Under the pieces are notes generated by a model. It saw only the letters and a program-made list of their open reading frames with translations. It was not told the origin of the DNA and did no database searches. Positions 26,291 to 33,501 of a stretch of 34,575 bases of DNA are shown here, in pieces. Position numbers and translations under genes: made by a program. This stretch comes from Pseudoselenomonas ruminantium. Lineage in GTDB: Bacteria; Bacillota; Negativicutes; Selenomonadales; Selenomonadaceae. The stretch lies in assembly GCA_902781305.1 (NCBI GenBank), contig CACZIV010000016.1:1-34575 (forward strand), read 5' to 3'. Numbering within the stretch: position 1 is the stretch's first letter; each line of letters opens with the position of its first letter.

Positions 26291-27796
26291 GTGAAGCTTA
26301 ATAAAAAATTTGTTTTAGCCAGTATTCTCAGCTATAGTCTTATCTTTCCGGCAGGAATCTGCGGGGCTGAACCGGTGCGGCTCTCTTTGGCGGAAAGCAT
26401 CCATATGGCGTTGGCGGGCAATGAGAGCATTGAGTCGGCTGATGCCCAAAGAGAGGCGGCCGACCATGCGCTGCAGGCAGCCAGACGCAGCAAGGGGCCG
26501 GTGGTCAGCTGGAGTTCTCAGGCGTATAAAATCGGCGGGCGAAATTACAAGTCGGCCAATGATGCCCATGATGCTTATGGCGACCCGCATGCGGGCAATT
26601 ACAATTCGGTCTATGCCTATCCTGACTCGGGGCGGGCTTTTATCGGGGGGCCGGTAACCGTAGGCTCCTACGCCTACCACAATACCTTTGCCAACAGCTG
26701 GAGCCTTACGGTGCCGGTCTACACCGGCGGACGGCTGGAAGGGCAGATTGCCGCGGGGCGTTATCAGCTGAACCGGGCCGATATGGATATGGAAAACAGC
26801 CGGCAGACGGTACGCTATCAGGCGGCAGAGGCCTATGCCAACCTCATCTATCGGGAAAATCTCGTGCAGGTGGCACAGGAGGCCGTGGACAAGGGCAATA
26901 CGCAGCTCGAACTCATCCGCGCCCAGTTTGAGGAAGGGGCGGTAGCCGAAGCCGACCTTTTGATGATGAAGGTAACGATTGCCAACTACAAACAGAATTT
27001 GGTCAACGCCGAGGCGGCCGTATCGATTGCCAAATCCACGCTGGCCAGTATGGTGGGATTGCCGCAGGATATGGATATTGAGCCGCTGGATGTCTTTACC
27101 TATGAGCCTTATGACAAGGATTTGCCGGCCTGTGAAGCATATGCCCTGGTCCATCGGCCGGACGGACTGGCGGCAGAGTACGACATCAAGGCGGCGCTGG
27201 CCCGACGGGATGCGGCCAAGTCCGGCTATCTGCCGCAGGTGTCTGCATCGGCCAGACAGAGCATTACCGGCAATACGCCCTTTCGCAGCGAGCGCAGCAA
27301 TGCCTGGGAGGCGGGTCTGAATATCTCCTGGAACATCTTTGATAATGGTGTGACCCGCGAAAACGTCCGGCAGGCGGATGCCAGTACCCGTGCCTATGAA
27401 GCCCGGGCGCGGCAGATGAGGAAGACCATTCAGCTGGAGACGCGCAGTGCCTGGCTGAGCATGAAGGCAGCCGAGCAGAACATCGCCGAAACGGCTGGGG
27501 CGGTCAAGCAGGCACAGGACAGCTATGTAATCGCGCAGGTACGTTATGAGGAAGGCGTGGATGTACTTTTGGCCGTAACGGATGCGCAGGAAAAATTCAC
27601 CCAGGCGCGTTCCAACTATCTTACGGCGCTTTATCAGTACAACCTCAGCCGGGCCAAACTGGAAAAGGCGATAGGGGTTCCGGTGGCCTTTGATGCCCAG
27701 CGCTACAAGGTGGCGGAAGAAGATGGAGCCTCATCCCTGCAGGCCTTGAAGAAGGCCGATGTTTCTGGGGCTTTAGCGGAGACTGAACATGAGTGA
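26291..27796 (+). CDS. TolC-family outer-membrane efflux protein
   Basis: A 501-residue outer-membrane channel component. A signal peptide (about 1-26, ending SLIFPAGICGA) is followed by two OEP repeats. VRLSLAESIHMALAGNESIE opens the first; long alpha-helical stretches around 170-270 and 390-470 fit the periplasmic tunnel (for example YVIAQVRYEEGVDVLLAVTD). With the two adaptors and two ABC proteins it would complete a type I-like route across both membranes. The start is GTG at 26291 after GGAAGGTG. It follows ABC2 by 18 nt and overlaps the sigma-factor gene by 8 nt. Confidence 0.93.
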   Translation: MKLNKKFVLASILSYSLIFPAGICGAEPVRLSLAESIHMALAGNESIESADAQREAADHALQAARRSKGPVVSWSSQAYKIGGRNYKSANDAHDAYGDPHAGNYNSVYAYPDSGRAFIGGPVTVGSYAYHNTFANSWSLTVPVYTGGRLEGQIAAGRYQLNRADMDMENSRQTVRYQAAEAYANLIYRENLVQVAQEAVDKGNTQLELIRAQFEEGAVAEADLLMMKVTIANYKQNLVNAEAAVSIAKSTLASMVGLPQDMDIEPLDVFTYEPYDKDLPACEAYALVHRPDGLAAEYDIKAALARRDAAKSGYLPQVSASARQSITGNTPFRSERSNAWEAGLNISWNIFDNGVTRENVRQADASTRAYEARARQMRKTIQLETRSAWLSMKAAEQNIAETAGAVKQAQDSYVIAQVRYEEGVDVLLAVTDAQEKFTQARSNYLTALYQYNLSRAKLEKAIGVPVAFDAQRYKVAEEDGASSLQALKKADVSGALAETEHE

Positions 27797-28346
27797 AAAC
27801 AAAAACATGGCTTATTGGGGAGAACTGGCGGCAAGAGCCATCCGTGACCCGGCAGCCCTTACGGAACTATACGAGTATTATTTTCCCCGGGTGTACCAGT
27901 ATCTGCTGGGCAGAACGAAGGACAGCAGCCTGGCCGACGAACTGGTCAGCGATACCTTTATCCGCATGTATCAGCATTTGGAGCAGTTTGACCCGGGCAA
28001 GGGCGCTTTTTCCACCTGGCTTTTTCGCATCGCGCAGAATGTGCTCAATAAATACTATGGCAGCAAGTCCTATACGATGCATGTTCCCTGGGAGGAGTCC
28101 TTCGACCCGGCAGATGACCGTCAGGAGACGCCTGAAGGACAGTTCTTGACGCGGGAAGGCACCGAGGAATTGCGGGCCGCCATCCTGCAGCTGCCCGAGC
28201 GGCAGCAGAAGATTTTGGAGATGGCCTACTGGCTGGAACTGAATTCCACGGAGATTGCCGAACAGCTGGGCATGGCGCCAAGTTCCGTCCGCGTAGCGTT
28301 GAAACAGGCGCGGGACCGGCTCAAAAAAATTTTGCAAAAAAAATAA
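27789..28346 (+). CDS. ECF-type RNA polymerase sigma factor
   Basis: A 185-residue sigma-70 family protein with only regions 2 and 4, as in group 4 (ECF) factors. Region 2 spans about 25-95 (LYEYYFPRVYQYLLGR, DELVSDTFIRMYQHL, FSTWLFRIAQNVL); region 4 spans about 130-183 (LPERQQKILEMAYWLELNST, then a helix-turn-helix around AEQLGMAPSSVRVALKQARD). It is the last gene of the export run, overlapping the TolC gene by 8 nt, and no anti-sigma factor is visible. Two copies of an identical ECF-like promoter motif lie directly downstream, ahead of the small peptide genes, making these the obvious targets. How its activity is controlled cannot be seen. Confidence 0.92.
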   Translation: MSENKNMAYWGELAARAIRDPAALTELYEYYFPRVYQYLLGRTKDSSLADELVSDTFIRMYQHLEQFDPGKGAFSTWLFRIAQNVLNKYYGSKSYTMHVPWEESFDPADDRQETPEGQFLTREGTEELRAAILQLPERQQKILEMAYWLELNSTEIAEQLGMAPSSVRVALKQARDRLKKILQKK

Positions 28347-28354
28347 AAAAAACC

Positions 28355-28385
28355 ATAACACTTTGGCTGGTTCGCGGATATAAAG
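28355..28385 (+). promoter_or_regulatory. Putative ECF promoter of peptide gene 1
   Basis: ATAACACTT (28355-28363) and GGATATAAAG (28376-28385) are separated by 12 nt. Both blocks and the spacing recur exactly at 28845-28875, while the spacer differs. It lies 8 nt after the sigma-factor stop, behind an A-rich tract that could serve as an UP element. Confidence 0.72.
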
Positions 28386-28434
28386 AACAAAGCCGAAGTG
28401 ATAAAGCTTGGATGACAAGGAAAGGATGATTGAT

Positions 28435-28779
28435 ATGTCAAATCTCGAAAACAAAAAGATGGATCTTGCAGAACTGGATGGTGTAGCCGGCGGTACGATT
28501 ATCGAAACCGTTGCTGACAGCAGCGAGCTTTATAAGCGCGGCCTGCTCGACAAGGAATATGCCGACTGTGCATCTGTTCGTGACAAACTCCATGGCATGG
28601 GCTATACTGGTTATGAAGACAAGGGCGGCCTGGCCAATGGCAATGTCTACACGGACAAGCAGGGCAACGTCATTACCCGTCAGCAGTTCTGGGCAAACTT
28701 CGATGCGGAAAACGGCACGAAGGTCATCCGTGACGGCCAGCTGGACGGCTTGAAAGACGCATTTGGGGTAAGGGTGTAA
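28435..28779 (+). CDS. Double-glycine leader peptide, putative export substrate 1
   Basis: A 114-residue protein with no relative I recognise. The N-terminus MSNLENKKMDLAELDGVAGG fits a double-glycine leader (L11, L14, V17, G19-G20), predicting C39 cleavage after residue 20. The remaining 94 residues are soluble, Gly/Asp-rich and contain a single cysteine (ADCASV), so lanthionine or multiple disulfides are unlikely; WANFDAENGTKV is near the middle. AAGGAAAGGA sets the ATG at 28435; earlier in-frame TTG (28408) and ATG (28426) fit less well. It has its own ECF-like promoter and terminator. It might be a large bacteriocin, another exported effector or a signalling protein; no immunity gene is apparent. 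Confidence 0.75.
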   Translation: MSNLENKKMDLAELDGVAGGTIIETVADSSELYKRGLLDKEYADCASVRDKLHGMGYTGYEDKGGLANGNVYTDKQGNVITRQQFWANFDAENGTKVIRDGQLDGLKDAFGVRV

Positions 28780-28799
28780 ATAACCGATAAATTAGGGAT

Positions 28800-28834
28800 A
28801 GCCTGCGGCAGCATGTGTCAGCAGGCTTTTTTTT
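28800..28834 (+). terminator. Terminator after peptide gene 1
   Basis: AGCCTGC (28800-28806) pairs with GCAGGCT (28821-28827), followed by eight T (28827-28834). It separates the two peptide genes into independent transcripts. Confidence 0.9.
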
Positions 28835-28844
28835 ACAAAATCGT

Positions 28845-28875
28845 ATAACACTTGCACGCATTCCGGGATATAAAG
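28845..28875 (+). promoter_or_regulatory. Putative ECF promoter of peptide gene 2
   Basis: The same ATAACACTT (28845-28853), 12-nt spacer and GGATATAAAG (28866-28875) as upstream of peptide gene 1. The -10-like block ends 31 nt before the start codon. Confidence 0.72.
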
Positions 28876-28906
28876 GATAAGAAGCAAATTTGAAGGAGTG
28901 ATTGGC

Positions 28907-29116
28907 ATGGATGATAAGTTGTTAGAGCAGGAACTCAGGCAGTTTGATTTTTCCAGCTGCCATCCCGTGCGGGAGCAGCTGCTGAACAGGCTGCTGGAGA
29001 TGCAGCCGCATAACAGCCGCTGGCAGTCGTCAAAACTCAGCGACGAGGAATTGGACTGGGTCGCTGCGGCAGGTGGACGAAATGAGGATAAAAATCCGTT
29101 TAAACCAAAAGAATAA
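28907..29116 (+). CDS. Small GG-motif protein, putative export substrate 2
   Basis: A 69-residue protein. Residues 1-57 form an unusually long leader-like part ending KLSDEELDWVAAAGG, closely resembling the end of Nif11/NHLP-type leaders. Only 12 residues follow (RNEDKNPFKPKE), polar and without cysteine. It contains one cysteine at 18 (SSCHPVREQLLNRLL). GAAGGAG sets the ATG at 28907; an in-frame GTG at 28898 overlaps that site. It has its own ECF-like promoter and a terminator after the stop. If cleaved after GG, it would release a 12-residue peptide; alternatively the long first part is functional, for example as a regulator or transporter accessory. No modifying enzyme is encoded nearby. 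Confidence 0.68.
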   Translation: MDDKLLEQELRQFDFSSCHPVREQLLNRLLEMQPHNSRWQSSKLSDEELDWVAAAGGRNEDKNPFKPKE

Positions 29117-29126
29117 CGACGAAAGT

Positions 29127-29159
29127 GGAGCCTTAGGACAGGCTCCCTTTTCTTTTTTT
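29127..29159 (+). terminator. Terminator after peptide gene 2
   Basis: GGAGCCT (29127-29133) pairs with AGGCTCC (29140-29146), followed by a T-rich tract to 29159. It closes the cassette before ftsZ. Confidence 0.85.
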
Positions 29160-29180
29160 GTATTTTTTTTAGGAAAGTTA

Positions 29181-29209
29181 TAGCATTATGTGTCGATAAA
29201 TGATAGAAT
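29181..29209 (+). promoter_or_regulatory. Weak candidate promoter of ftsZ
   Basis: TAGAAT (29204-29209) is a fair -10, 17 nt after a poor TAGCAT (29181-29186). A promoter is expected here because a terminator precedes it, but this assignment is tentative. Confidence 0.35.
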
Positions 29210-29223
29210 TAAGGAGTATATTT

Positions 29224-29313
29224 GTGCAAGTTAGGAATCCATGTGGACGTAATACCGTTTCCACAGGATATAGAATACAAACATCATGGGGGTTAACGCT
29301 GTGTTTGAACTAG
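29224..29313 (+). other. Possible leader ORF overlapping the ftsZ start
   Basis: A good ribosome site AAGGAG (29211-29216) is followed 7 nt later by a GTG opening a 29-codon frame that ends at TAG 29311-29313, across the ftsZ start. A TTG at 29222 opens an alternative 24-codon frame ending at 29296. ftsZ itself lacks a comparable site. The peptide sequences look like nothing known, so any role would be translational coupling. Confidence 0.3.
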
Positions 29314-30446
29314 AGGAAAACGGCCTGGATCAGTTGGCCAAAATTAAAGTAATCGGTGTAGGCGGCGGCGGCAGCAATGCCGTGAACCGCATGATAAATT
29401 TCGGACTGCAGGGAGTCGAATTTATCGCAGTGAATACGGATGCGCAGGCGCTCTTAAAGTCACTCGCGCCTAAGCGCATGCAGATTGGCGAGAAACTCAC
29501 CAGGGGATTAGGTGCAGGTGCTCGTCCGGAAATCGGACAGAAAGCGGCCGAGGAAAGCCGCGACGATATTTTGGAAGCGCTGCGCGGGGCCGATATGGTC
29601 TTTGTTACTGCCGGTATGGGCGGCGGTACGGGTACCGGTGCAGCACCGGTGGTTGCCGAGTGTGCCCGGGAAATCGGCGCGCTGACCGTTGGCGTGGTGA
29701 CGAAGCCCTTTGGCTTTGAAGGGAAGAAGCGCGAACGCAACGCCGAATCCGGCATTGCCAACCTCAAGCAGCATGTGGATACGATTATCACCATTCCGAA
29801 CGACCGTTTGATGCAGGTCGTGGACAAGAAGACGCCGATTACGCAGGCCTTCCAGATTGCCGATGACGTTCTGCGTCAGGGCGTCAAGGGGATTTCTGAC
29901 CTGATTGCCCTGCCTGGTCTGGTCAACCTGGACTTTGCCGATGTGCAGAGCGTAATGAGCAACGCCGGTTCTGCGCTGATGGGTATTGGCGAGGCATCCG
30001 GCGAGGGTGCCGCAATCGAGGCGGCCAAGGCAGCTATCGCCTCCCCGCTGCTCGAAACCAGCATCGATGGTGCAAGAGGCATCCTGCTCAACGTTACGGG
30101 TGCAGAAGAAAATCTCAGCATGTATGAGATTCAGGAGGCTTCGGAAGCCATCCATGATGCAGCCGACAGCCAGGCCAACATCATCTGGGGTGCATCCATC
30201 GACAACACGATGGGCGATAAGGTACGCGTTACGGTTATTGCCACGGGCTTTGATGCACCGGAGACCATCGGTGTGCAGCCGCAGGCAGCACCGTCCGCAG
30301 CCCAGCCGGTTATGCCCAATGCAGGCATCAACCTCGGCATGCCGAATCCGGTTGCGCCGAACCCGGCCTCGCAGGCAGATACGCAGCAGACGGTAGCACC
30401 GGCCGCCGATTTCATCGACATTCCGGTTTGGATGCAGAAAAAATAA
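29301..30446 (+). CDS. ftsZ: Cell-division protein FtsZ
   Basis: Tubulin-like GTPase that forms the cytoplasmic Z ring. About 381 residues from the GTG at 29301, giving [19 protein letters not shown], matching usual FtsZ starts; an ATG at 29286 is in frame but has no ribosome site. Visible motifs: [13 protein letters not shown] near 20, the GTP-binding [14 protein letters not shown] near 107, and [16 protein letters not shown] Pro/Ala-rich linker leads to the conserved C-terminal peptide [10 protein letters not shown], which binds FtsA/SepF-type tethers. ftsA is not upstream, and ftsZ is separated from ftsQ by the export cassette, so it is probably transcribed on its own. Confidence 0.97.
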   Translation: MFELEENGLDQLAKIKVIGVGGGGSNAVNRMINFGLQGVEFIAVNTDAQALLKSLAPKRMQIGEKLTRGLGAGARPEIGQKAAEESRDDILEALRGADMVFVTAGMGGGTGTGAAPVVAECAREIGALTVGVVTKPFGFEGKKRERNAESGIANLKQHVDTIITIPNDRLMQVVDKKTPITQAFQIADDVLRQGVKGISDLIALPGLVNLDFADVQSVMSNAGSALMGIGEASGEGAAIEAAKAAIASPLLETSIDGARGILLNVTGAEENLSMYEIQEASEAIHDAADSQANIIWGASIDNTMGDKVRVTVIATGFDAPETIGVQPQAAPSAAQPVMPNAGINLGMPNPVAPNPASQADTQQTVAPAADFIDIPVWMQKK

Positions 30447-30467
30447 TGCATTAACTTAAAAAAGATA

Positions 30468-30518
30468 TTGACAAGCGTTAAGAATATCGATATAATATAT
30501 CATGTTCTTAACGCTTGT
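30468..30518 (+). promoter_or_regulatory. Consensus tRNA promoter with a 14-bp palindrome
   Basis: Perfect TTGACA (30468-30473) and TATAAT (30491-30496) with 17-nt spacing, just before the tRNA genes. A perfect inverted repeat (ACAAGCGTTAAGAA at 30471-30484, TTCTTAACGCTTGT at 30505-30518) starts within the -35 and flanks the -10. It may be an operator or form a cruciform. Confidence 0.85.
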
Positions 30519-30528
30519 TGCGTTATAT

Positions 30529-30614
30529 GGGTAGGTGGCCGAGTGGTTAAAGGCAACAGACTGTAAATCTGTCATCTTCGGATTACGATGGTTCGAATCC
30601 ATCCCTGCCCACCA
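30529..30614 (+). tRNA. tRNA-Tyr (GTA)
   Basis: Acceptor GGGTAGG (30529-30535) pairs with CCTGCCC (30604-30610) with one G-T pair; ACCA follows, so the discriminator is A and CCA is encoded. Anticodon loop CTGTAAA (GTA at 30563-30565) is closed by ACAGA/TCTGT. A long variable arm (type II) and GGTTCGAATCC T-arm fit tyrosine. Confidence 0.96.
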
Positions 30615-30618
30615 CTTT

Positions 30619-30695
30619 GGCGGCATAGCTCAGTTGGCTAGAGCATGCGGTTCATACCCGCAGTGTCAGGAGTTCAAATCTCTTTGCCGCCACCA
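30619..30695 (+). tRNA. tRNA-Met (CAT)
   Basis: Acceptor GGCGGCA (30619-30625) pairs with TGCCGCC (30685-30691), followed by an encoded ACCA. The anticodon CAT is at 30653-30655. The fully paired first position suggests the elongator rather than initiator form; CAT could also be a lysidine-modified isoleucine tRNA. It is 4 nt after tRNA-Tyr and probably co-transcribed. Confidence 0.93.
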
Positions 30696-30709
30696 AATAA
30701 AAAGTCTTG

Positions 30710-30735
30710 AGCACATCTTGCGGGGTGTGCTTTTT
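30710..30735 (+). terminator. Terminator of the tRNA pair
   Basis: AGCACATC (30710-30717) pairs with GGTGTGCT (30724-30731) including one T-G pair, followed by TTTTT. Confidence 0.8.
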
Positions 30736-30760
30736 GTTTGCGCAGATGCGAATGAGCTTG

Positions 30761-30849
30761 TCGCCGGGGGCGGGTGGGGGATGTTTTTCCGACGCGTTTG
30801 ACAAGCCTGTCTAAGCAGAGGAAAAATATTCCCCACCCGCCCCCGGCGA
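30761..30849 (-). repeat. Core-conserved hairpin repeat 11 (reverse)
   Basis: Core GACAAGCCTGTC at 30800-30811. The arms 30761-30790 and 30820-30849 form a 30-bp stem with two mismatches, the strongest of the family here. The left arm is G-rich. Confidence 0.9.
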
Positions 30850-30969
30850 CACCACGAATTTTGCCACGAATTTTAAAATGGGTCTAAAGTCCCTAACGCA
30901 TAAGTGTTTTTTATCATTTTTTTTTCAGAAATGAGGGCTATAATATAATGCGTTATTGGTAAGATTGGA

Positions 30970-31593
30970 ATGGTGGCATTGAAACGCAGAGATTTTTTGA
31001 AAAACTTAATACTGCTGGGTACAGGCTCGGTCTTGCTGCCACAACTGTGGACTGTGAAGGCGGCAGAGGCGGCCTGGAAGACGGATGGAAATGCTGTGGG
31101 GGGGCATGACCCTTTGCTGGGCATTCCCATTCAGGAGACGGATTTTGAATTTTCTTCTCTGCAGAATCGTGAAACGACCGATGCGATTGTCATCCATCAT
31201 GTAGGAAATACCAATCGGGATGTGTCGGCGGCGGAAATTGACCGCTGGCATAAGAACAACGGCTGGGCGGGAATCGGCTATCATTTTGTCATCCGCAAGG
31301 ACGGCACTATCGAGCGGGGACGGCCGATGGATATGCTCGGGGCACATTGCTATGGTGAGAACTGGCATACCATCGGGGTAAACATCGTGGGTGAATTCGA
31401 TGGCCATGAGCCGGAACCGGAACAGATGGTGTCGGCGGCGAAACTTTTGGCGGCGCTTTGCCGTTATTATGGATTTGCACCAGACCGCAAACATATCGTC
31501 GGTCATCGTGACTTCAATTCGACAGCCTGCCCAGGACAGAATCTTTACGATAAGCTGCCGCGGCTGGTGACGATGACCAGAAAATACTATTAA
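30970..31593 (+). CDS. N-acetylmuramoyl-L-alanine amidase, Tat-exported
   Basis: Amidase_2/PGRP-type zinc hydrolase expected to cut between MurNAc and the stem peptide. 207 residues from the ATG at 30970. The N-terminus KRRDFLKNLILLGTGSVLLP is a twin-arginine signal; a TTG at 30979 would give the typical MKRRDFLK start and may be the real one. Zinc ligands are visible: His 76/77 in VIHHVGN, His 179 in VGHRDFNST and Cys 187 in ACPG. NGWAGIGYHFVIRKDGTIERGR is the family core. A TATAAT near 30940 is a possible -10. The next small membrane gene follows by 14 nt, probably in the same transcript. A role in wall turnover is inferred. Confidence 0.9.
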   Translation: MVALKRRDFLKNLILLGTGSVLLPQLWTVKAAEAAWKTDGNAVGGHDPLLGIPIQETDFEFSSLQNRETTDAIVIHHVGNTNRDVSAAEIDRWHKNNGWAGIGYHFVIRKDGTIERGRPMDMLGAHCYGENWHTIGVNIVGEFDGHEPEPEQMVSAAKLLAALCRYYGFAPDRKHIVGHRDFNSTACPGQNLYDKLPRLVTMTRKYY

Positions 31594-31607
31594 AGGCTGG
31601 TGGGAAA

Positions 31608-31946
31608 ATGCGTTACCGCTGGTTTGCTGATACGGAAAAAGAGACGGATGAATTCGGCGTGCCGGTGAGCCGGGCTGAGTATGACGAGGCTTTGCATCCG
31701 CCCAAGACGCCGCTTTATCAGCCAAAGGAAATGCTGGCGATTGCCGTGGTGGCCTTTATCCTGCTTTATGAGTGGTTTGCAGGCGACAGCGCGGTGGTCA
31801 TGTATCTGTGCGTATCCTTTTTGACCTTTGAGCTGCGTCCGCTGGCTAAGGCTTGTCTGGGAAAAAATGGCCGGGCGGCAAGCAATGCCTTGGCTGGGTT
31901 CAGCATCGCGATGTTTTTGGGGACATTGCTCTGGGCTTTTCTGTAA
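31608..31946 (+). CDS. Small membrane protein, unknown function
   Basis: 112 residues with no domain I recognise. The first 42 residues are charged and cytoplasm-like (RYRWFADTEKETDEFG). Two or three hydrophobic segments follow: about 43-58 (AIAVVAFILLYEWF), about 62-76 (VVMYLCVSFLTF) and about 95-112 (FSIAMFLGTLLWAFL). A GGTGGGA site precedes the ATG, 14 nt after the amidase stop. The pairing suggests an envelope role, but the sequence does not show one. Confidence 0.72.
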   Translation: MRYRWFADTEKETDEFGVPVSRAEYDEALHPPKTPLYQPKEMLAIAVVAFILLYEWFAGDSAVVMYLCVSFLTFELRPLAKACLGKNGRAASNALAGFSIAMFLGTLLWAFL

Positions 31947-32299
31947 TTGAATTTTTATTAATGTAAATTTTCAGTCAGTTGCCAAAAATATTTATAAAAA
32001 TTTATTTGATTTTTTTTCAATCAGAGGCAGGAAATCACGGTCATAGGGCGAATATTAACGGTAAGAGATTAATTGTTAGTGAAAAGTAATCGGTTTGCCG
32101 TTGCGTTCTGTTTCTGGCGTGATATATGTCATAATAGCATGACAAATGTAACACTTTTCATTTCTGCACAAAATACATAGAAAATAGCAGAAAAATTGTA
32201 TACTAACAGATGGAAATCTGTTAAAATATATATAAAAAGTAAACCGTAGTCGAATAAGGGGAGATTATTGTTTACTATGATATCCAAGGGGGATTTTTT
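31947..32299. other. AT-rich intergenic region before glgC
   Basis: No gene is visible. Short inverted repeats occur: TTTCTGC/GCAGAAA (32161-32167, 32187-32193) and AACAGA/TCTGTT around 32206-32222. A TATACT at 32199-32204 and TAAAAT at 32222-32227 are possible -10 boxes, but neither has a good -35 at 17 nt. The glgC promoter is presumably here but cannot be fixed. Confidence 0.5.
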
Positions 32300-33454
32300 A
32301 TGAGAAAGACAGAATGCTTAGCTATGATTCTGGCTGGTGGTCAGGGCAGCCGCCTCGGCGCGCTAACGAAGAAAATTGCGAAACCAGCTGTGCCGTTCGG
32401 GGGAAAGTATCGTATCATCGACTTCCCGCTCAGTAACTGCGCAAATTCCGGCATTGACAAGGTCGGTGTACTGACCCAGTATCGTCCGCTGGAACTGCAC
32501 AACTATCTGGCTTCCGGCAGCGCCTGGGACCTGGACCAGAAACATGGCGGTATCTTCATCCTGCCGCCGTATGCGCGTGAAAAGGGTGCAGACTGGTATC
32601 AGGGCACGGCAGATGCCATCTATCAGAACCTCAATTTCATCGATTTAGCCGATCCGGAGTATGTACTCATTCTGTCTGGTGACCACATCTACACGATGGA
32701 TTATTCCTGGATGCTGGAAGCCCATAAGATGAACAAGGCTGAGGCAACGATCGGCGTTATCGAAGTTCCTTGGGAAGAAGCACCGCGTTTCGGTATCATG
32801 AACACGGACAAGACGGGCCGCATTGAGGAATTCGAAGAAAAACCGGCTAAACCGAAGAGCAACCTGGCCTCCATGGGTATCTATGTATTCAATAAGAACT
32901 TCCTCAAGAAGTATCTTGAAGAAGATGCTAAAGATGAAACGAGCAGCCATGACTTCGGCAAGAACATCATCCCGAAGATGCTGCAGGATAAGGCACGTCT
33001 GTATTCCTATGCCTTCGAAGGTTATTGGAAGGATGTGGGCACGATTGAAAGCCTCTGGCAGGCCAACATGGACCTGCTGCAGGACCAGCCGCCGTTTGAC
33101 CTCAAGGGAGAGAAGAAGATCTATTCCTCCAATGAGTCCATGCCGCCGCATTACATCGGCCCGGATGCCAAAGTAAAGAACTCCATGATCAGCGAAGGTT
33201 CCATGGTACTCGGCGAAGTGGAAAATTCCGTTATCTTCCCGGGTGTGCGCATCGGCAAGGGCGTAAAGGTAACCAATTCCGTCATCATGCCGTCCACGGT
33301 TATCCGTGATGGCGCTGTAGTGGATTACGCCATCCTGGCACAGAACTGCGAAGTAGCTGCCGGTGCAAAAGTTACGGGACAGCTGGGTGCTATCACGGTA
33401 GTAGCCGAAGGCGAAACCGTTGAAGCAGAAGCCAGCGGCAAGCAGGCCGGCTGA
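32300..33454 (+). CDS. glgC: Glucose-1-phosphate adenylyltransferase GlgC
   Basis: Makes ADP-glucose from glucose-1-phosphate and ATP, the committed step of bacterial glycogen synthesis. 384 residues, normal length. The N-terminal nucleotidyltransferase domain shows [57 protein letters not shown] and the glucose-1-phosphate motif [12 protein letters not shown]; a left-handed beta-helix domain (hexapeptides such as [16 protein letters not shown]) follows from about 290. AAGGGGGA precedes the ATG. glgD lies 47 nt downstream, suggesting one operon and a GlgC-GlgD heterotetramer as in Firmicutes such as Geobacillus. Confidence 0.97.
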   Translation: MRKTECLAMILAGGQGSRLGALTKKIAKPAVPFGGKYRIIDFPLSNCANSGIDKVGVLTQYRPLELHNYLASGSAWDLDQKHGGIFILPPYAREKGADWYQGTADAIYQNLNFIDLADPEYVLILSGDHIYTMDYSWMLEAHKMNKAEATIGVIEVPWEEAPRFGIMNTDKTGRIEEFEEKPAKPKSNLASMGIYVFNKNFLKKYLEEDAKDETSSHDFGKNIIPKMLQDKARLYSYAFEGYWKDVGTIESLWQANMDLLQDQPPFDLKGEKKIYSSNESMPPHYIGPDAKVKNSMISEGSMVLGEVENSVIFPGVRIGKGVKVTNSVIMPSTVIRDGAVVDYAILAQNCEVAAGAKVTGQLGAITVVAEGETVEAEASGKQAG

Positions 33455-33501
33455 GCCTTTCCCTATCGTTACAGCCTAGATACAGCAAGGAGTGGAAGAA
33501 A

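Noticed and set aside
29180-29210. Partial resemblance of the ftsZ upstream region to the ECF motif
   Set aside because: Only about 6 of 9 and 6 of 10 positions match, which is not convincing beside the two exact copies.
32149-32185. TAACACTT upstream of glgC as a third ECF promoter
   Set aside because: The -35-like block is present, but the sequence 12 nt downstream does not resemble GGATATAAAG.
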